From CAYGZM01 sp964354365 (GTDB lineage: Bacteria > Planctomycetota > Phycisphaerae > Sedimentisphaerales > Anaerobacaceae): a DNA stretch of 16,435 nucleotides. A program made the translations under genes and the position numbers. The notes below the pieces were generated by a model. The model was not told the DNA's origin. It saw only the letters and a list, made by a program, of their open reading frames with translations, and did not search any database. The stretch spans positions 1 to 16,435 of the forward strand of contig CAYGZM010000082.1 in the NCBI GenBank assembly GCA_964354365.1. The letters run 5' to 3'. Positions 1 to 7,200 of this stretch are shown here, one piece after another; positions within the stretch are counted from its first letter, which is position 1; the number at the start of each line of letters is the position of its first letter.

Positions 1-54
1 GTTCAAGTACGTCAGATTCCGAGTTACATTATTTGTGGCTCCATACGGTGTGGC

Positions 55-81
55 ATCCTCAAATCCGAAGGATTTGGGGAT
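55..81 (+). other. Stable 12-bp hairpin with GAA loop
   Basis: Positions 55-66 pair with 70-81 around a three-base GAA loop, giving 12 consecutive pairs with one T-G wobble (59/77). No T-tract follows, so it does not read as an intrinsic terminator. Its 3' arm (76-81) is also part of a competing, longer-range inverted repeat (76-85 with 145-154), so only one of the two pairings can form in a transcript. It lies about 170 nt upstream of the FG-GAP gene. The pairing is seen directly; any regulatory role is inference. Confidence 0.5.
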
Positions 82-154
82 GGTTGCACCGCTCTTGGAG
101 CTTTGCCATCTCCAAGCTGCGCTTGAGGCTGCCACCCGGAATTGAACCATCCCC
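76..154. repeat. REP-like element: 10-bp inverted repeat enclosing a hairpin
   Basis: GGGGATGGTT (76-85) is perfectly reverse-complementary to AACCATCCCC (145-154). Inside lies a second perfect hairpin, CTTGGAG (94-100) with CTCCAAG (110-116). The whole is 79 bp, has no credible ORF, and resembles the short palindromic intergenic repeats that are often dispersed in planctomycete genomes. Only one copy is in this window, so dispersal cannot be shown here. It could instead be the folded end of an upstream transcript. Confidence 0.4.
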
Positions 155-241
155 GAAAAACCTGCCGTCGAGACAACCAGCTCATCCTGGATAAAGACGG
201 TAAACGGGGGATTTCTGGCTACTTGTTAGAGTTTCCAGGAC

Positions 242-246
242 AAGGA
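242..246 (+). promoter_or_regulatory. Ribosome binding site of the FG-GAP gene
   Basis: AAGGA lies 7 nt upstream of the ATG at 254. This supports that start over the overlapping short reading frames that begin at 142 and 249. No convincing -35/-10 pair was seen upstream. Confidence 0.6.
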
Positions 247-253
247 TTTTGCT

Positions 254-1402
254 ATGCGCTCTCACCCCATCAGGAACATTTTGTGTTTGTCAATTCTTTT
301 GGCGTGGATTTGTGCACTCCACTCACCGGCATACGCGGAGTTCCCCAAGTTCGAGTATCACCAGATTGACCGGATCGGAAACCAGATGGGCCAGACCTCG
401 CTCGTCGATGTCGATAAAGATGGAGACCTCGACTGGATTGTCGGCTGCAACGGCGGCGATATATGGTGGTTCGAGTACAAAGGCCCCGACAACTGGGTGC
501 GCCATCTGCTCGGCCAAAAAGTGCTCACCGAGGTCGGCGGCACCGCCTTTGACATCGACGGCGACGGCTGGATCGACCAGGTCTCCGGCGGCGCCTGGTA
601 CAAAAACACGGGCAGACCCCGCGAACAGGAATTTATCAAATACCCCAACGATGTAATACCCGGCTCCCACGACAACGTCGCAGCCGACATCGACGGCGAT
701 AAGAAGCTCGACGTCGTGGTTATGAGCGACAAAAGCGCCCTGTTCTGGTACAAAATTCCCTCCGATCCCACCCGGAAATGGCAGGCCCACAGAATCGGCG
801 ATGCAGTCCACGGCGCTATCGATCCTGCCGGCGTGGGCGATATCGACGGCGACGGCGACAATGACGTCGTTCGCACGAATATCTGGTTCGAGAACGCCGA
901 CGGCAAAGGCATGAAATGGATGCCGCACGATAACATCGACTTCGGCCAGCCCGATGCGCGCTGGCCCCTTATGACAAAATCCTGGGTAGCCGACCTCGAC
1001 AAGGACGGCGATAACGACATTGTCCAAGCCGAGGGCGACTGCATCAGCGGACGCATCGCCTGGCACGAGAATATGGACGGCAAAGGCAAGGGCTGGACCA
1101 GGCATATCATCGCCGACAAATCGGGCCAGGACTTCCACTCGCTGGCGGTGGCGGATTTCGATAACGACGGCGACCTCGACGTCTTCGCGGGCGGCGGCCC
1201 CCTGACGGAAGGAACCCGTAAGTGGTTCATCTGGGAAAACGCAGACGGCAAGGCCGGCAGATTCGTCCAGCACGAAATCTTCGCCGGCAAAGAGTGTCAC
1301 GAGACAAAGGCCGCCGACGTTGACGGCGACGGCGACATCGACATCTGCTCAAAGCCCTGGAACGGCGACGAACATATCTACCTTCGCAATATGCTCAAAT
1401 AG
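254..1402 (+). CDS. Secreted FG-GAP/VCBS-repeat protein, seven Ca-binding repeats
   Basis: This is a 382-residue exported protein built of FG-GAP/VCBS-type beta-propeller repeats. Residues 1-28 form a signal peptide with a hydrophobic core (ILCLSILLAWICAL) and an AYA cleavage motif before EFPKF. Seven Asp-rich calcium loops of the form D-x-D-x-D-G-x-x-D start at residues 52, 100, 145, 196, 247, 301 and 355. Their regular spacing of 45-54 residues fits a seven-bladed propeller. Aromatic strands such as WWFEY, WFEN and WHEN recur between the loops. No catalytic domain is visible. Proteins of this family are usually structural or ligand-binding surface proteins; the ligand here is unknown. A good Shine-Dalgarno sequence precedes the ATG. 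The + strand here has slightly more C than G, unlike everything downstream of about 1900, so the gene may belong to a different chromosomal segment. The family call is firm; the role is unknown. Confidence 0.9.
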   Translation: MRSHPIRNILCLSILLAWICALHSPAYAEFPKFEYHQIDRIGNQMGQTSLVDVDKDGDLDWIVGCNGGDIWWFEYKGPDNWVRHLLGQKVLTEVGGTAFDIDGDGWIDQVSGGAWYKNTGRPREQEFIKYPNDVIPGSHDNVAADIDGDKKLDVVVMSDKSALFWYKIPSDPTRKWQAHRIGDAVHGAIDPAGVGDIDGDGDNDVVRTNIWFENADGKGMKWMPHDNIDFGQPDARWPLMTKSWVADLDKDGDNDIVQAEGDCISGRIAWHENMDGKGKGWTRHIIADKSGQDFHSLAVADFDNDGDLDVFAGGGPLTEGTRKWFIWENADGKAGRFVQHEIFAGKECHETKAADVDGDGDIDICSKPWNGDEHIYLRNMLK

Positions 1403-1408
1403 ACCGCT

Positions 1409-1429
1409 CGGCTGGCGCACGCCAAGCCG
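1409..1429 (+). terminator. Possible terminator hairpin after the FG-GAP gene
   Basis: CGGCT (1409-1413) pairs with AGCCG (1425-1429), and GGC (1414-1416) with GCC (1421-1423), around a GCAC loop with one bulged A at 1424. It begins 7 nt after the stop codon, the expected position for a terminator, but no T-run follows. It may be a 3'-end stabilising hairpin rather than an intrinsic terminator. Confidence 0.3.
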
Positions 1430-1501
1430 ACGAGTGCTAACTGCCTTCCTCGCCGAGCACGAGCCGCTTATCAATAGGGGCAAGCGTCTTGCTAAAACTA
1501 A

Positions 1502-1855
1502 CGGCCCTACATAGACGCGCGAGTATTGTTTGGGGGACTGGTTGCGACACAGGATGGATTCCCGCTGGCTTATGAAGTTTTTGCCGGCAATCGAGTGGAC
1601 GTGACGACCGTAGAAGAGATCGTCGAGGTCATGGAAAGCAAGTACGGCCGGGCGCGACGCGTGTGGGTAATGGATCGCGGCATGGTCAGCGAAGAGAACC
1701 TCCAATTTCTACGGGATCGTGGCGGTCTGTACCTTGTGGGCACACCCCGGGGAATGCTCAAGAAGCTTCAGGCGTATTTGCTCGATAGCGATTGGTCCGA
1801 AGTCCAGGAAGGTATCGAAATCAAGCTCGTCAACTCTGAAGGAGGTGTAGTATAG
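1502..1855 (+). pseudogene. Transposase remnant, IS1634-like DDE family (internal fragment)
   Basis: An open frame of about 118 codons follows a stop at 1499-1501; the only start-like codon is a TTG at 1526 with no ribosome binding site. The translation matches, from memory, the central part of IS1634-like DDE transposases: GLVATQDGFPLAYEVFAGNR, then TTVEEIVEVMESKYGRARRV, then WVMDRGMVSEENL, then YLVGTPRGML and EGIEIKLV. The Asp in WVMDRG should be the second catalytic acidic residue. The N-terminal third with the first Asp and the C-terminal half with the Glu are missing, and a TAG at 1853-1855 ends the frame. Full-length members have roughly 500-600 residues, so this is a dead fragment. I found no terminal inverted repeats or target-site duplication around it. 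It sits where the strand composition changes, so it may mark an old rearrangement. Confidence 0.75.
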
Positions 1856-1865
1856 ACTTTTACAC

Positions 1866-1884
1866 AAAAAGCCCTCTGCAGGGC
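1866..1884 (-). terminator. Orphan intrinsic terminator read on the minus strand
   Basis: Read on the minus strand, GCCCT-GCAG-AGGGC (1884 down to 1871) is a 5-bp GC-rich stem with a 4-nt loop, followed at once by five T (1870-1866). This is intrinsic-terminator geometry for leftward transcription. No minus-strand gene lies to its right before the plus-strand sigma factor at 2382. It is therefore either a relic or the end of an unannotated minus-strand transcript from 1885-2380. On the plus strand no T-run follows. Confidence 0.5.
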
Positions 1885-1945
1885 CTATAGATGAAAAACC
1901 ACCTCACAACTGGCGGACTTGGGCTAATGGGGCGGGGAGCCTGAC

Positions 1946-1976
1946 GCGTGAAGCGTGAAGCGTGAAGCGTGAAGCG
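1946..1976. repeat. 7-nt tandem repeat, four copies of GCGTGAA
   Basis: Four perfect head-to-tail copies of GCGTGAA occupy 1946-1973, followed by a partial GCG before the sequence diverges. A 7-nt period does not preserve a reading frame, which fits non-coding sequence. The array is short and could have arisen by slippage. I recall the complementary motif TTCACGC recurring between genes in other environmental bacterial genomes. Confidence 0.8.
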
Positions 1977-1997
1977 GGAGGCGCGCGGGAGTCATCG

Positions 1998-2068
1998 CCT
2001 GGTGAGAAACGCCCGCACGAGGACTGCGGGAGATAAAACGCGCAACGTAAAGTTGCGGCCTGACCAGG
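1998..2068. other. Candidate structured RNA/DNA element, three stems
   Basis: Three perfect 6-bp stems are nested as a three-way junction. The outer stem pairs CCTGGT (1998-2003) with ACCAGG (2063-2068). Inside it, CCCGCA (2012-2017) pairs with TGCGGG (2025-2030), and CGCAAC (2041-2046) with GTTGCG (2052-2057). The fold works on either strand. On the minus strand, a terminator (1866-1884) lies about 115 nt downstream. I do not recognise it as a known riboswitch or small RNA. Three 6-bp stems in 71 nt could still be chance in GC-rich sequence; covariation in homologues would decide. Confidence 0.35.
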
Positions 2069-2103
2069 GAGAAGGGGGAGTTTAAGGTGATATAGGAAAG
2101 GAC

Positions 2104-2148
2104 CGGACAAATCGGACAGGTTGGACGAGTTGGAGAGGGCGGACGAAA
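2104..2148. repeat. 9-nt degenerate tandem repeat, five units
   Basis: Five 9-nt units with the core GGAC/GGAG are in exact register: CGGACAAAT (2104), CGGACAGGT (2113), TGGACGAGT (2122), TGGAGAGGG (2131) and CGGACGAAA (2140). The period is a multiple of three, so a short open frame runs through, but that frame has no ribosome binding site and decays into G-rich sequence. I read it as a simple-sequence array, not a gene. Confidence 0.65.
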
Positions 2149-2179
2149 ATGTGGTTGGGTGGTTGCGTAAGTCGTTTGT

Positions 2180-2235
2180 GGGGCCGGGGTTAGGGCGAAT
2201 TTGGGGGCGATTGGGTGTATTTGGGGGCTTTCGGG
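2180..2235 (+). other. G-quadruplex-prone tract upstream of the sigma-factor gene
   Basis: Seven runs of three or more G fall in 56 nt: 2180-2183, 2186-2189, 2193-2195, 2203-2207, 2213-2215, 2223-2227 and 2232-2235. All loops are 2-7 nt, which satisfies the canonical G3+N1-7 rule several times over. Two further runs lie near 2270-2283. The tract is on the coding strand about 150 nt upstream of the ATG at 2382, so it could act in DNA or in the leader RNA. Whether it folds in the cell is unknown. Confidence 0.6.
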
Positions 2236-2381
2236 GACGTTGGAGAAGGTGGGATTATAGGGTTTTGAGGGGGATTTGGGGGGCGTATTTTGTTATCATA
2301 TCCCGGCAAAAGGCCGAAATTGAGGGAAATGGCGTTACTTCCCGGGCTCTTTGCGCATCTTAATACCGACAATACCATTGA

Positions 2382-4229
2382 ATGGAGAAAACTGCTGATC
2401 ACGTCAGACTGGTAAAAGGAGCCCAGCTCGGCGACAAGGAGAGTCTTGATAAGCTGACCGAGGTGGCAGAGGAACGTCTGCGCGTTGACGTTTTTCGTCT
2501 CGTATTGCAGGAAGAATTGGCAGGTGAAATAGTACAGGAGAGCTTGTTCGAGATGTTGCGGGTGCTAAAAGATTTGAAGGATGCGAATCGCTTCTGGCCG
2601 TGGCTGTACAAGATAGCGTTGAACAAGGTGCGGCTGCACTACAGGGCTGAGCAGCGTCGCAGGGCGGTGACGGCGTCTGCGGCGGCGGAGAAGGGGGCTC
2701 AGGAGAGCGGTGAAGCGGTAATGGCGGGTGCGATAAGCGAGGAGTTGAAGGATATTGTTATCGGCGCGATGCGTCGGCTGAAGCCGCGGCACCGTGCGGT
2801 TCTGACGATGCGGTGCTACCGGGAGATGGAGTATTCGCAGATAGGGGAGTCGATGGGCTGCAGCGAGTTTGCGGCGAAGATGCTTTTTTATCGTGCGAAG
2901 AAGTCGCTTCGCAAGCAGCTTTCGCGGTTTGGGTTCGGCAAGGGTATGCTGCTTGCTGCGCTGGTTTTGTTCGGGAAGCTGACGGCGCGTAGCGAGGCGG
3001 CGGCGCATCTGACGGTATCGGCGGCGGCGATGAAGGTGGGCGCGGCGGCGGGGGCGGCGGGTTTTGCGACGGGCACGAGCGGGATTGTATCTCTCGCGAC
3101 GGCTGCTGTTCTGGCGGTCGGCGCGGCGGCGGTGACTTTGGGTCCGAGAGATGACGTGGCGGCGTCTGGAGCGATAAGCAGCGCGCAGATTGTAGCGCAG
3201 ATGGGAGGTTTGCGCGAGGGCGTTGAGGAATCGTGGTTTTACTATCCGGGAGGCGCGGGCGGTCCTGTGATGACGCGGCTGCTCAGGTGGGATTCCGCGG
3301 AGGACCAGTCTTATTGCCAGTGGCTTCAAAACGAGCAGGCGACGTATTACTATGATAAGCGCAAAGATACCGTTTATATGAGGAACAGCCGGATGTGGCG
3401 TGAGAATCTGGCGGTATGGCGGCTTCCGACGGACCCGCCGGAGTTGAGCGAGTTTCTTTCGCGGGTCGAGGGTAGGATAGACGGAACGCAATACATTCGG
3501 GGCGACGGGGCGGGGCTGCTGGTGATATCGAGGCGGAATGAGGCTGACAATTACTCGCGGGTGACGCGTCAATTCAACATTCTGGATGAGCAGTATTTTC
3601 TGTACGACTGGGCGGCGCGGGCGAAAAGGGTTGATAGCCGCGATGCGATGCACAAGCGCGGGTGGACGTGTTTTGTGGTCAGCGGTCGGATTGGCGACAA
3701 GGAGGTATCGGGGAGCGGGCGGATACCGTTCGTTGGTTCGGCGGCCGGGCGGTTCGGGCCGTGGGTGAAGATGGAGATTGGAGGGTTGAGGGTTGGCGAC
3801 AACGGGGTGGAGGCGCGTGTATATGACGGGGAGAGATTGGCGGCGAGCTACGTCGGCGGGAGCTTTTTTGCGGGTCTGGGGCGGCCGTGGAAGGGGCTGC
3901 ATACGATTGATACGGTGCGGCGGGATGCGGCGCTGGAGCAAATATGGTTTGAGACCTCACTGAAGGATGGAGAGGGCAAGGCGGAAGTGGCGCTGAGTGC
4001 GGGAAAAGCGAAGGCGACTTACACGATCGATATGGATAAAGACGTTATCGAGAGGATAGGTTTTCTGACGGAGGATGGCCGGGAGGGTGAGTTGAGATTT
4101 TCTTATCTTGAGGAGATTGGCCCGACGAGGGAGGGATTTGTTTCGCCGAGCTGGGGAAATTCGGGCAGGCTGCAGCGGAGAGGTCCGGGGATGCTGTGGA
4201 TAGTGAATTTAGTGAATGGTAAATGGTGA
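2382..4229 (+). CDS. ECF-type RNA polymerase sigma factor with membrane segment and large C-terminal domain
   Basis: This 615-residue protein starts as an ECF sigma factor. Region 2 covers about residues 10-90 (FRLVLQEELAGEIVQESLFE, then RFWPWLYKIALNKVRLHYR, the -10 recognition part). After an Ala-rich linker, region 4 covers about 118-180 (LKPRHRAVLTMRCYREMEYS, then the helix-turn-helix SQIGESMGCSEFAAKMLFYR, then AKKSLRKQL). Ordinary ECF factors end near here at 170-200 residues. This one goes on with a hydrophobic, Ala/Gly-rich stretch (about 186-254, strongest at GMLLAALVLFGKL and VSLATAAVLAVGAAAVTLG). A 360-residue, apparently beta-rich tail rich in Trp and Tyr then follows (about 255-615). 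The tail looks exported or membrane-facing; its strands faintly recall LolA/lipoprotein-sorting folds, which is speculation. One membrane pass would put the tail outside the cytoplasm, two would return it; the sequence does not settle this. No separate anti-sigma gene is adjacent. The ATG has no strong Shine-Dalgarno. I recall similar long sigma factors in Phycisphaerae. Confidence 0.88.
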   Translation: MEKTADHVRLVKGAQLGDKESLDKLTEVAEERLRVDVFRLVLQEELAGEIVQESLFEMLRVLKDLKDANRFWPWLYKIALNKVRLHYRAEQRRRAVTASAAAEKGAQESGEAVMAGAISEELKDIVIGAMRRLKPRHRAVLTMRCYREMEYSQIGESMGCSEFAAKMLFYRAKKSLRKQLSRFGFGKGMLLAALVLFGKLTARSEAAAHLTVSAAAMKVGAAAGAAGFATGTSGIVSLATAAVLAVGAAAVTLGPRDDVAASGAISSAQIVAQMGGLREGVEESWFYYPGGAGGPVMTRLLRWDSAEDQSYCQWLQNEQATYYYDKRKDTVYMRNSRMWRENLAVWRLPTDPPELSEFLSRVEGRIDGTQYIRGDGAGLLVISRRNEADNYSRVTRQFNILDEQYFLYDWAARAKRVDSRDAMHKRGWTCFVVSGRIGDKEVSGSGRIPFVGSAAGRFGPWVKMEIGGLRVGDNGVEARVYDGERLAASYVGGSFFAGLGRPWKGLHTIDTVRRDAALEQIWFETSLKDGEGKAEVALSAGKAKATYTIDMDKDVIERIGFLTEDGREGELRFSYLEEIGPTREGFVSPSWGNSGRLQRRGPGMLWIVNLVNGKW

Positions 4230-4298
4230 AGGGTGTCCTGTGCGAGCTGTGAAGCTGATAAAGAGGCCTGCGGGAAGTAATCTGAGGGGGCAGGGACG

Positions 4299-7200
4299 AT
4301 GAAACCCAAAGCGGCCAAGACAACGATAGCAGTGTTATTGTGGCTATTGTCCGTGGCGGGAGGCGCGGCCTTTGGCGGTCAGATCTTTGTTGACGCCGAT
4401 GCGGTGGGCGCGAACGACGGATCGAGCTGGGAGAACGCCTTTCATCATCTTCGTGATGCTTTGGCCGCTGCGTCGAGCGGCGATGAGATCCGGGCGGCAG
4501 GGGGCATTTACAGGCCCGATCGGGGAACTGGCGTTACACTGGGTGACCGCGGCGCCACATTTCAGCTGGTCGATAACGTGACTATCCGAGGTGGTTACGC
4601 AGGTTTTAGCGAGCCGGTTCCCGATGCCCGGAATATAGCGCGGTATGAGACGGTGCTGAGCGGGGATCTTGGGGGCAACGACGGTGCGGTGAGCGATCCG
4701 CGTGATTTACTCAGTGAGCCGAGCAGGAGCGAGAACTGCTACAACGTGGTGACGGGGACAGGCTGCGGCGAGACGACGGTCGTGGACGGCTTTACGATCA
4801 CGGGGGGCAATGCGAACGGGACTCGTGAGCGAGACAGATACGGCGGGGGCATTCACGACGGGAATATGACTATAAGCCACTGCCGGATAGTGGGCAACTC
4901 GGCGTACTATGGGGGCGGCGGCGTAGGCTGTTATGGCGGCGGGACTCTTAGCGAGTGCACGATCAACGGCAACTCGGCGCGTTTCGGGGGCGGTGTTTAC
5001 GGCGTCGAGCGGGTCGATAACTGTACGGTGAGCGGCAATGCGGCGACTGAGTACGGCGGCGGCGGGATAAGCATAATAAGCGACACAGGGAGGGTGACGA
5101 ATTGCACAATCAGCGGCAACTCGGCGGCGAAGAACGGCGGCGGGGTCTATGTTGAGCATTGCGACCCGGTATTGACTCACTGCATATTTCTCGGCAACCA
5201 CGCGGACAGCGACGGCGGGGCGATTTATGTTGACGGGGGCACGAGCGGAGGCTCGCCGGAATTTTCGCAGTGCCGGATCGTTGGCAACTCCGCGGGGCGC
5301 GACGGCGGCGGGCTGCACAGTTCCGGTTTCTCTTTGAGCCGATTGAGCAGCTGCATTTTGACGGGGAACACGGCGGTCGGCAACGGCGGGGGGATGTGCG
5401 AGACATTTAACGGGGGCGGGTTGCTTGTGAACTGTACGTTCGCTCACAATAGCGCTACTGGCCGGGGCGGCGGTATCTGCTACGACTCGGATCCGAATGC
5501 GGGGCGGGCAGCGACGAATTGCATTCTTTGGTACAACTCGGACGCCTACAGTTTGACGAACGAGCGGTCGCAGGTTTATGTCAAGAGCGGACCAGTTAGC
5601 GTGCCGCTGAGGTATTGCTGTGTTCAGGGCTGGACCGGCAGCCTTGGGGGATCGGGACAGATCGGGACCATAGGCGACAATCCTCTGTTTGTGGATGCCG
5701 ACGGGGTTGACAACGTGGCGGGCACGGCGGACGACAACCTGCGTTTGCGGGGCGGTTCAGTGTGCATCGACGGCGGCGACAACGGCGTGGTTGTTCAGCC
5801 GGCGTTTGATTTGGACGGGAAGGCTCGGATCATCCACGGGATAGTGGATATTGGGGCGTACGAATCGGAGGGCGACGGCGAGAGTGTGCTGCCTCGGTAC
5901 GAGGTCATTGATTTGGAGACCCTGGGCGGTGCGCGGAGCCGCGCTTACGGGATAAACGAGGGCGGCCAGGTTGTGGGGTATTCGCAGACGCCGGGGGGCG
6001 GGCAGCGCGCGTTCCTCTGGGACCAGGAGATCGGGATGATTGATCTTGGGACGCTCGGGGGCAACCAAAGCACCGCTTACGCGATAAATAATCTCGGACA
6101 GGTTGTTGGTTCTGCGCGGACGTCGAGCGGGGAGCTGCACGCATGTCTATGGGAGAAGGGCGGGATGAGTGATTTGGGCGTCCTGACCGGCGGCAAGTGC
6201 ACGGAGGCGAAGGCGATCAACGATGCCGGTCAGGTGGTGGGAGAGGCGCGGACTTCGGAAACAAACTATACGTGGACGCGGGCGTTTTTCTGGGAGAACG
6301 GCGCAATGGCGGATTTGGGGGTGCTGGAGGGGGCGTGGTGGAGCAACGCGGCCGGGGTCAACATTCGCGGTCAGGTTGCGGGGACATCCGGAGACCGGGC
6401 GTTTCTGTGGGACAGCACGAACAACATGGTTGACCTGATGGGTGTGCAGAGCTGGAGCACCGCGATAAACGACGCCGGCGAGGTGGTTTTGCATTCGGGC
6501 GGGAGGTGTTATATCCGGGACGGCACGGGCGGTCTGTTCGATATGGACCTGATAAGGTCCAGCAGGACGAATGCAATCAGCAATACCCGGCGGGTGGTTG
6601 GAGATTTCGATTATCTGAGCGACGACGATTTACACGCATTTCTGTGGGATAGCAGTTACGGGATGATCGATCTTAACGACCTGGCGCCGGCGGGTTCAGG
6701 CTGGAAGAGCCTGTATTCTGCGGGCGACATAAACAGTCGTGGTCAGATAGTGGGGTACGGGGAGACGCAGGACGGCAAGTGGCATGCGTTTCTGATGAGC
6801 CCGATACCGCCGGAGGCTTATTTGGTTGCGCACTGGAAGCTGGACGAGAGGAGCGGCGGTGTGGCGGAGGATTCCGTCGGCGAGAACGACGGTGCGTTGG
6901 TGGGTGGCCCTGTATGGCGGCCTTACAGCGGGCGCATGGACGGCGCGCTGAGCTTCGACGGCGTGAACGACTATGTCAACTGCGGCAACAGCGAGGTATT
7001 TGACATTACGGAGGAGATCACAGTTGCGGCGTGGGTGAATATCAGCGCAGTGAACGTTGACTGGCAGACGATAGTAGCGAAGGGCGACTCCGCGTGGCGA
7101 CTTTCCACGGCGCAGAGTTACCGGAGATTTCACTTTGCGGTAACGGGCGGTCCTCCGTGGAATTATATCAACGGCAACATTGAAGCTGGTTTGTATGAAT

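Noticed and set aside
142..369. 75-codon open frame overlapping the start of the FG-GAP gene
   Set aside because: It overlaps the well-supported gene in another frame and shows no domain; its start lies inside the inverted repeat.
323..1300. Long minus-strand open frame opposite the FG-GAP gene
   Set aside because: It mirrors the Asp-rich repeats of the real gene and has no recognisable domain or ribosome binding site; the sense frame has a signal peptide and seven calcium loops.
2121..2363. 80-codon plus-strand open frame before the sigma factor
   Set aside because: It runs through the 9-nt repeat and G-rich simple sequence, starts with a non-ATG codon and has no ribosome binding site.
2565..3941. 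458-codon minus-strand open frame opposite the sigma factor
   Set aside because: Extremely Arg/Pro-rich translation typical of a GC-rich antisense shadow; the sense strand encodes clear sigma regions 2 and 4.
4840..5480. CRISPR-like or non-coding direct repeats
   Set aside because: The repeated GGCAACTCGGCG-type stretches are codons of the Pmp repeats in an open frame with variable spacing, not a CRISPR array.
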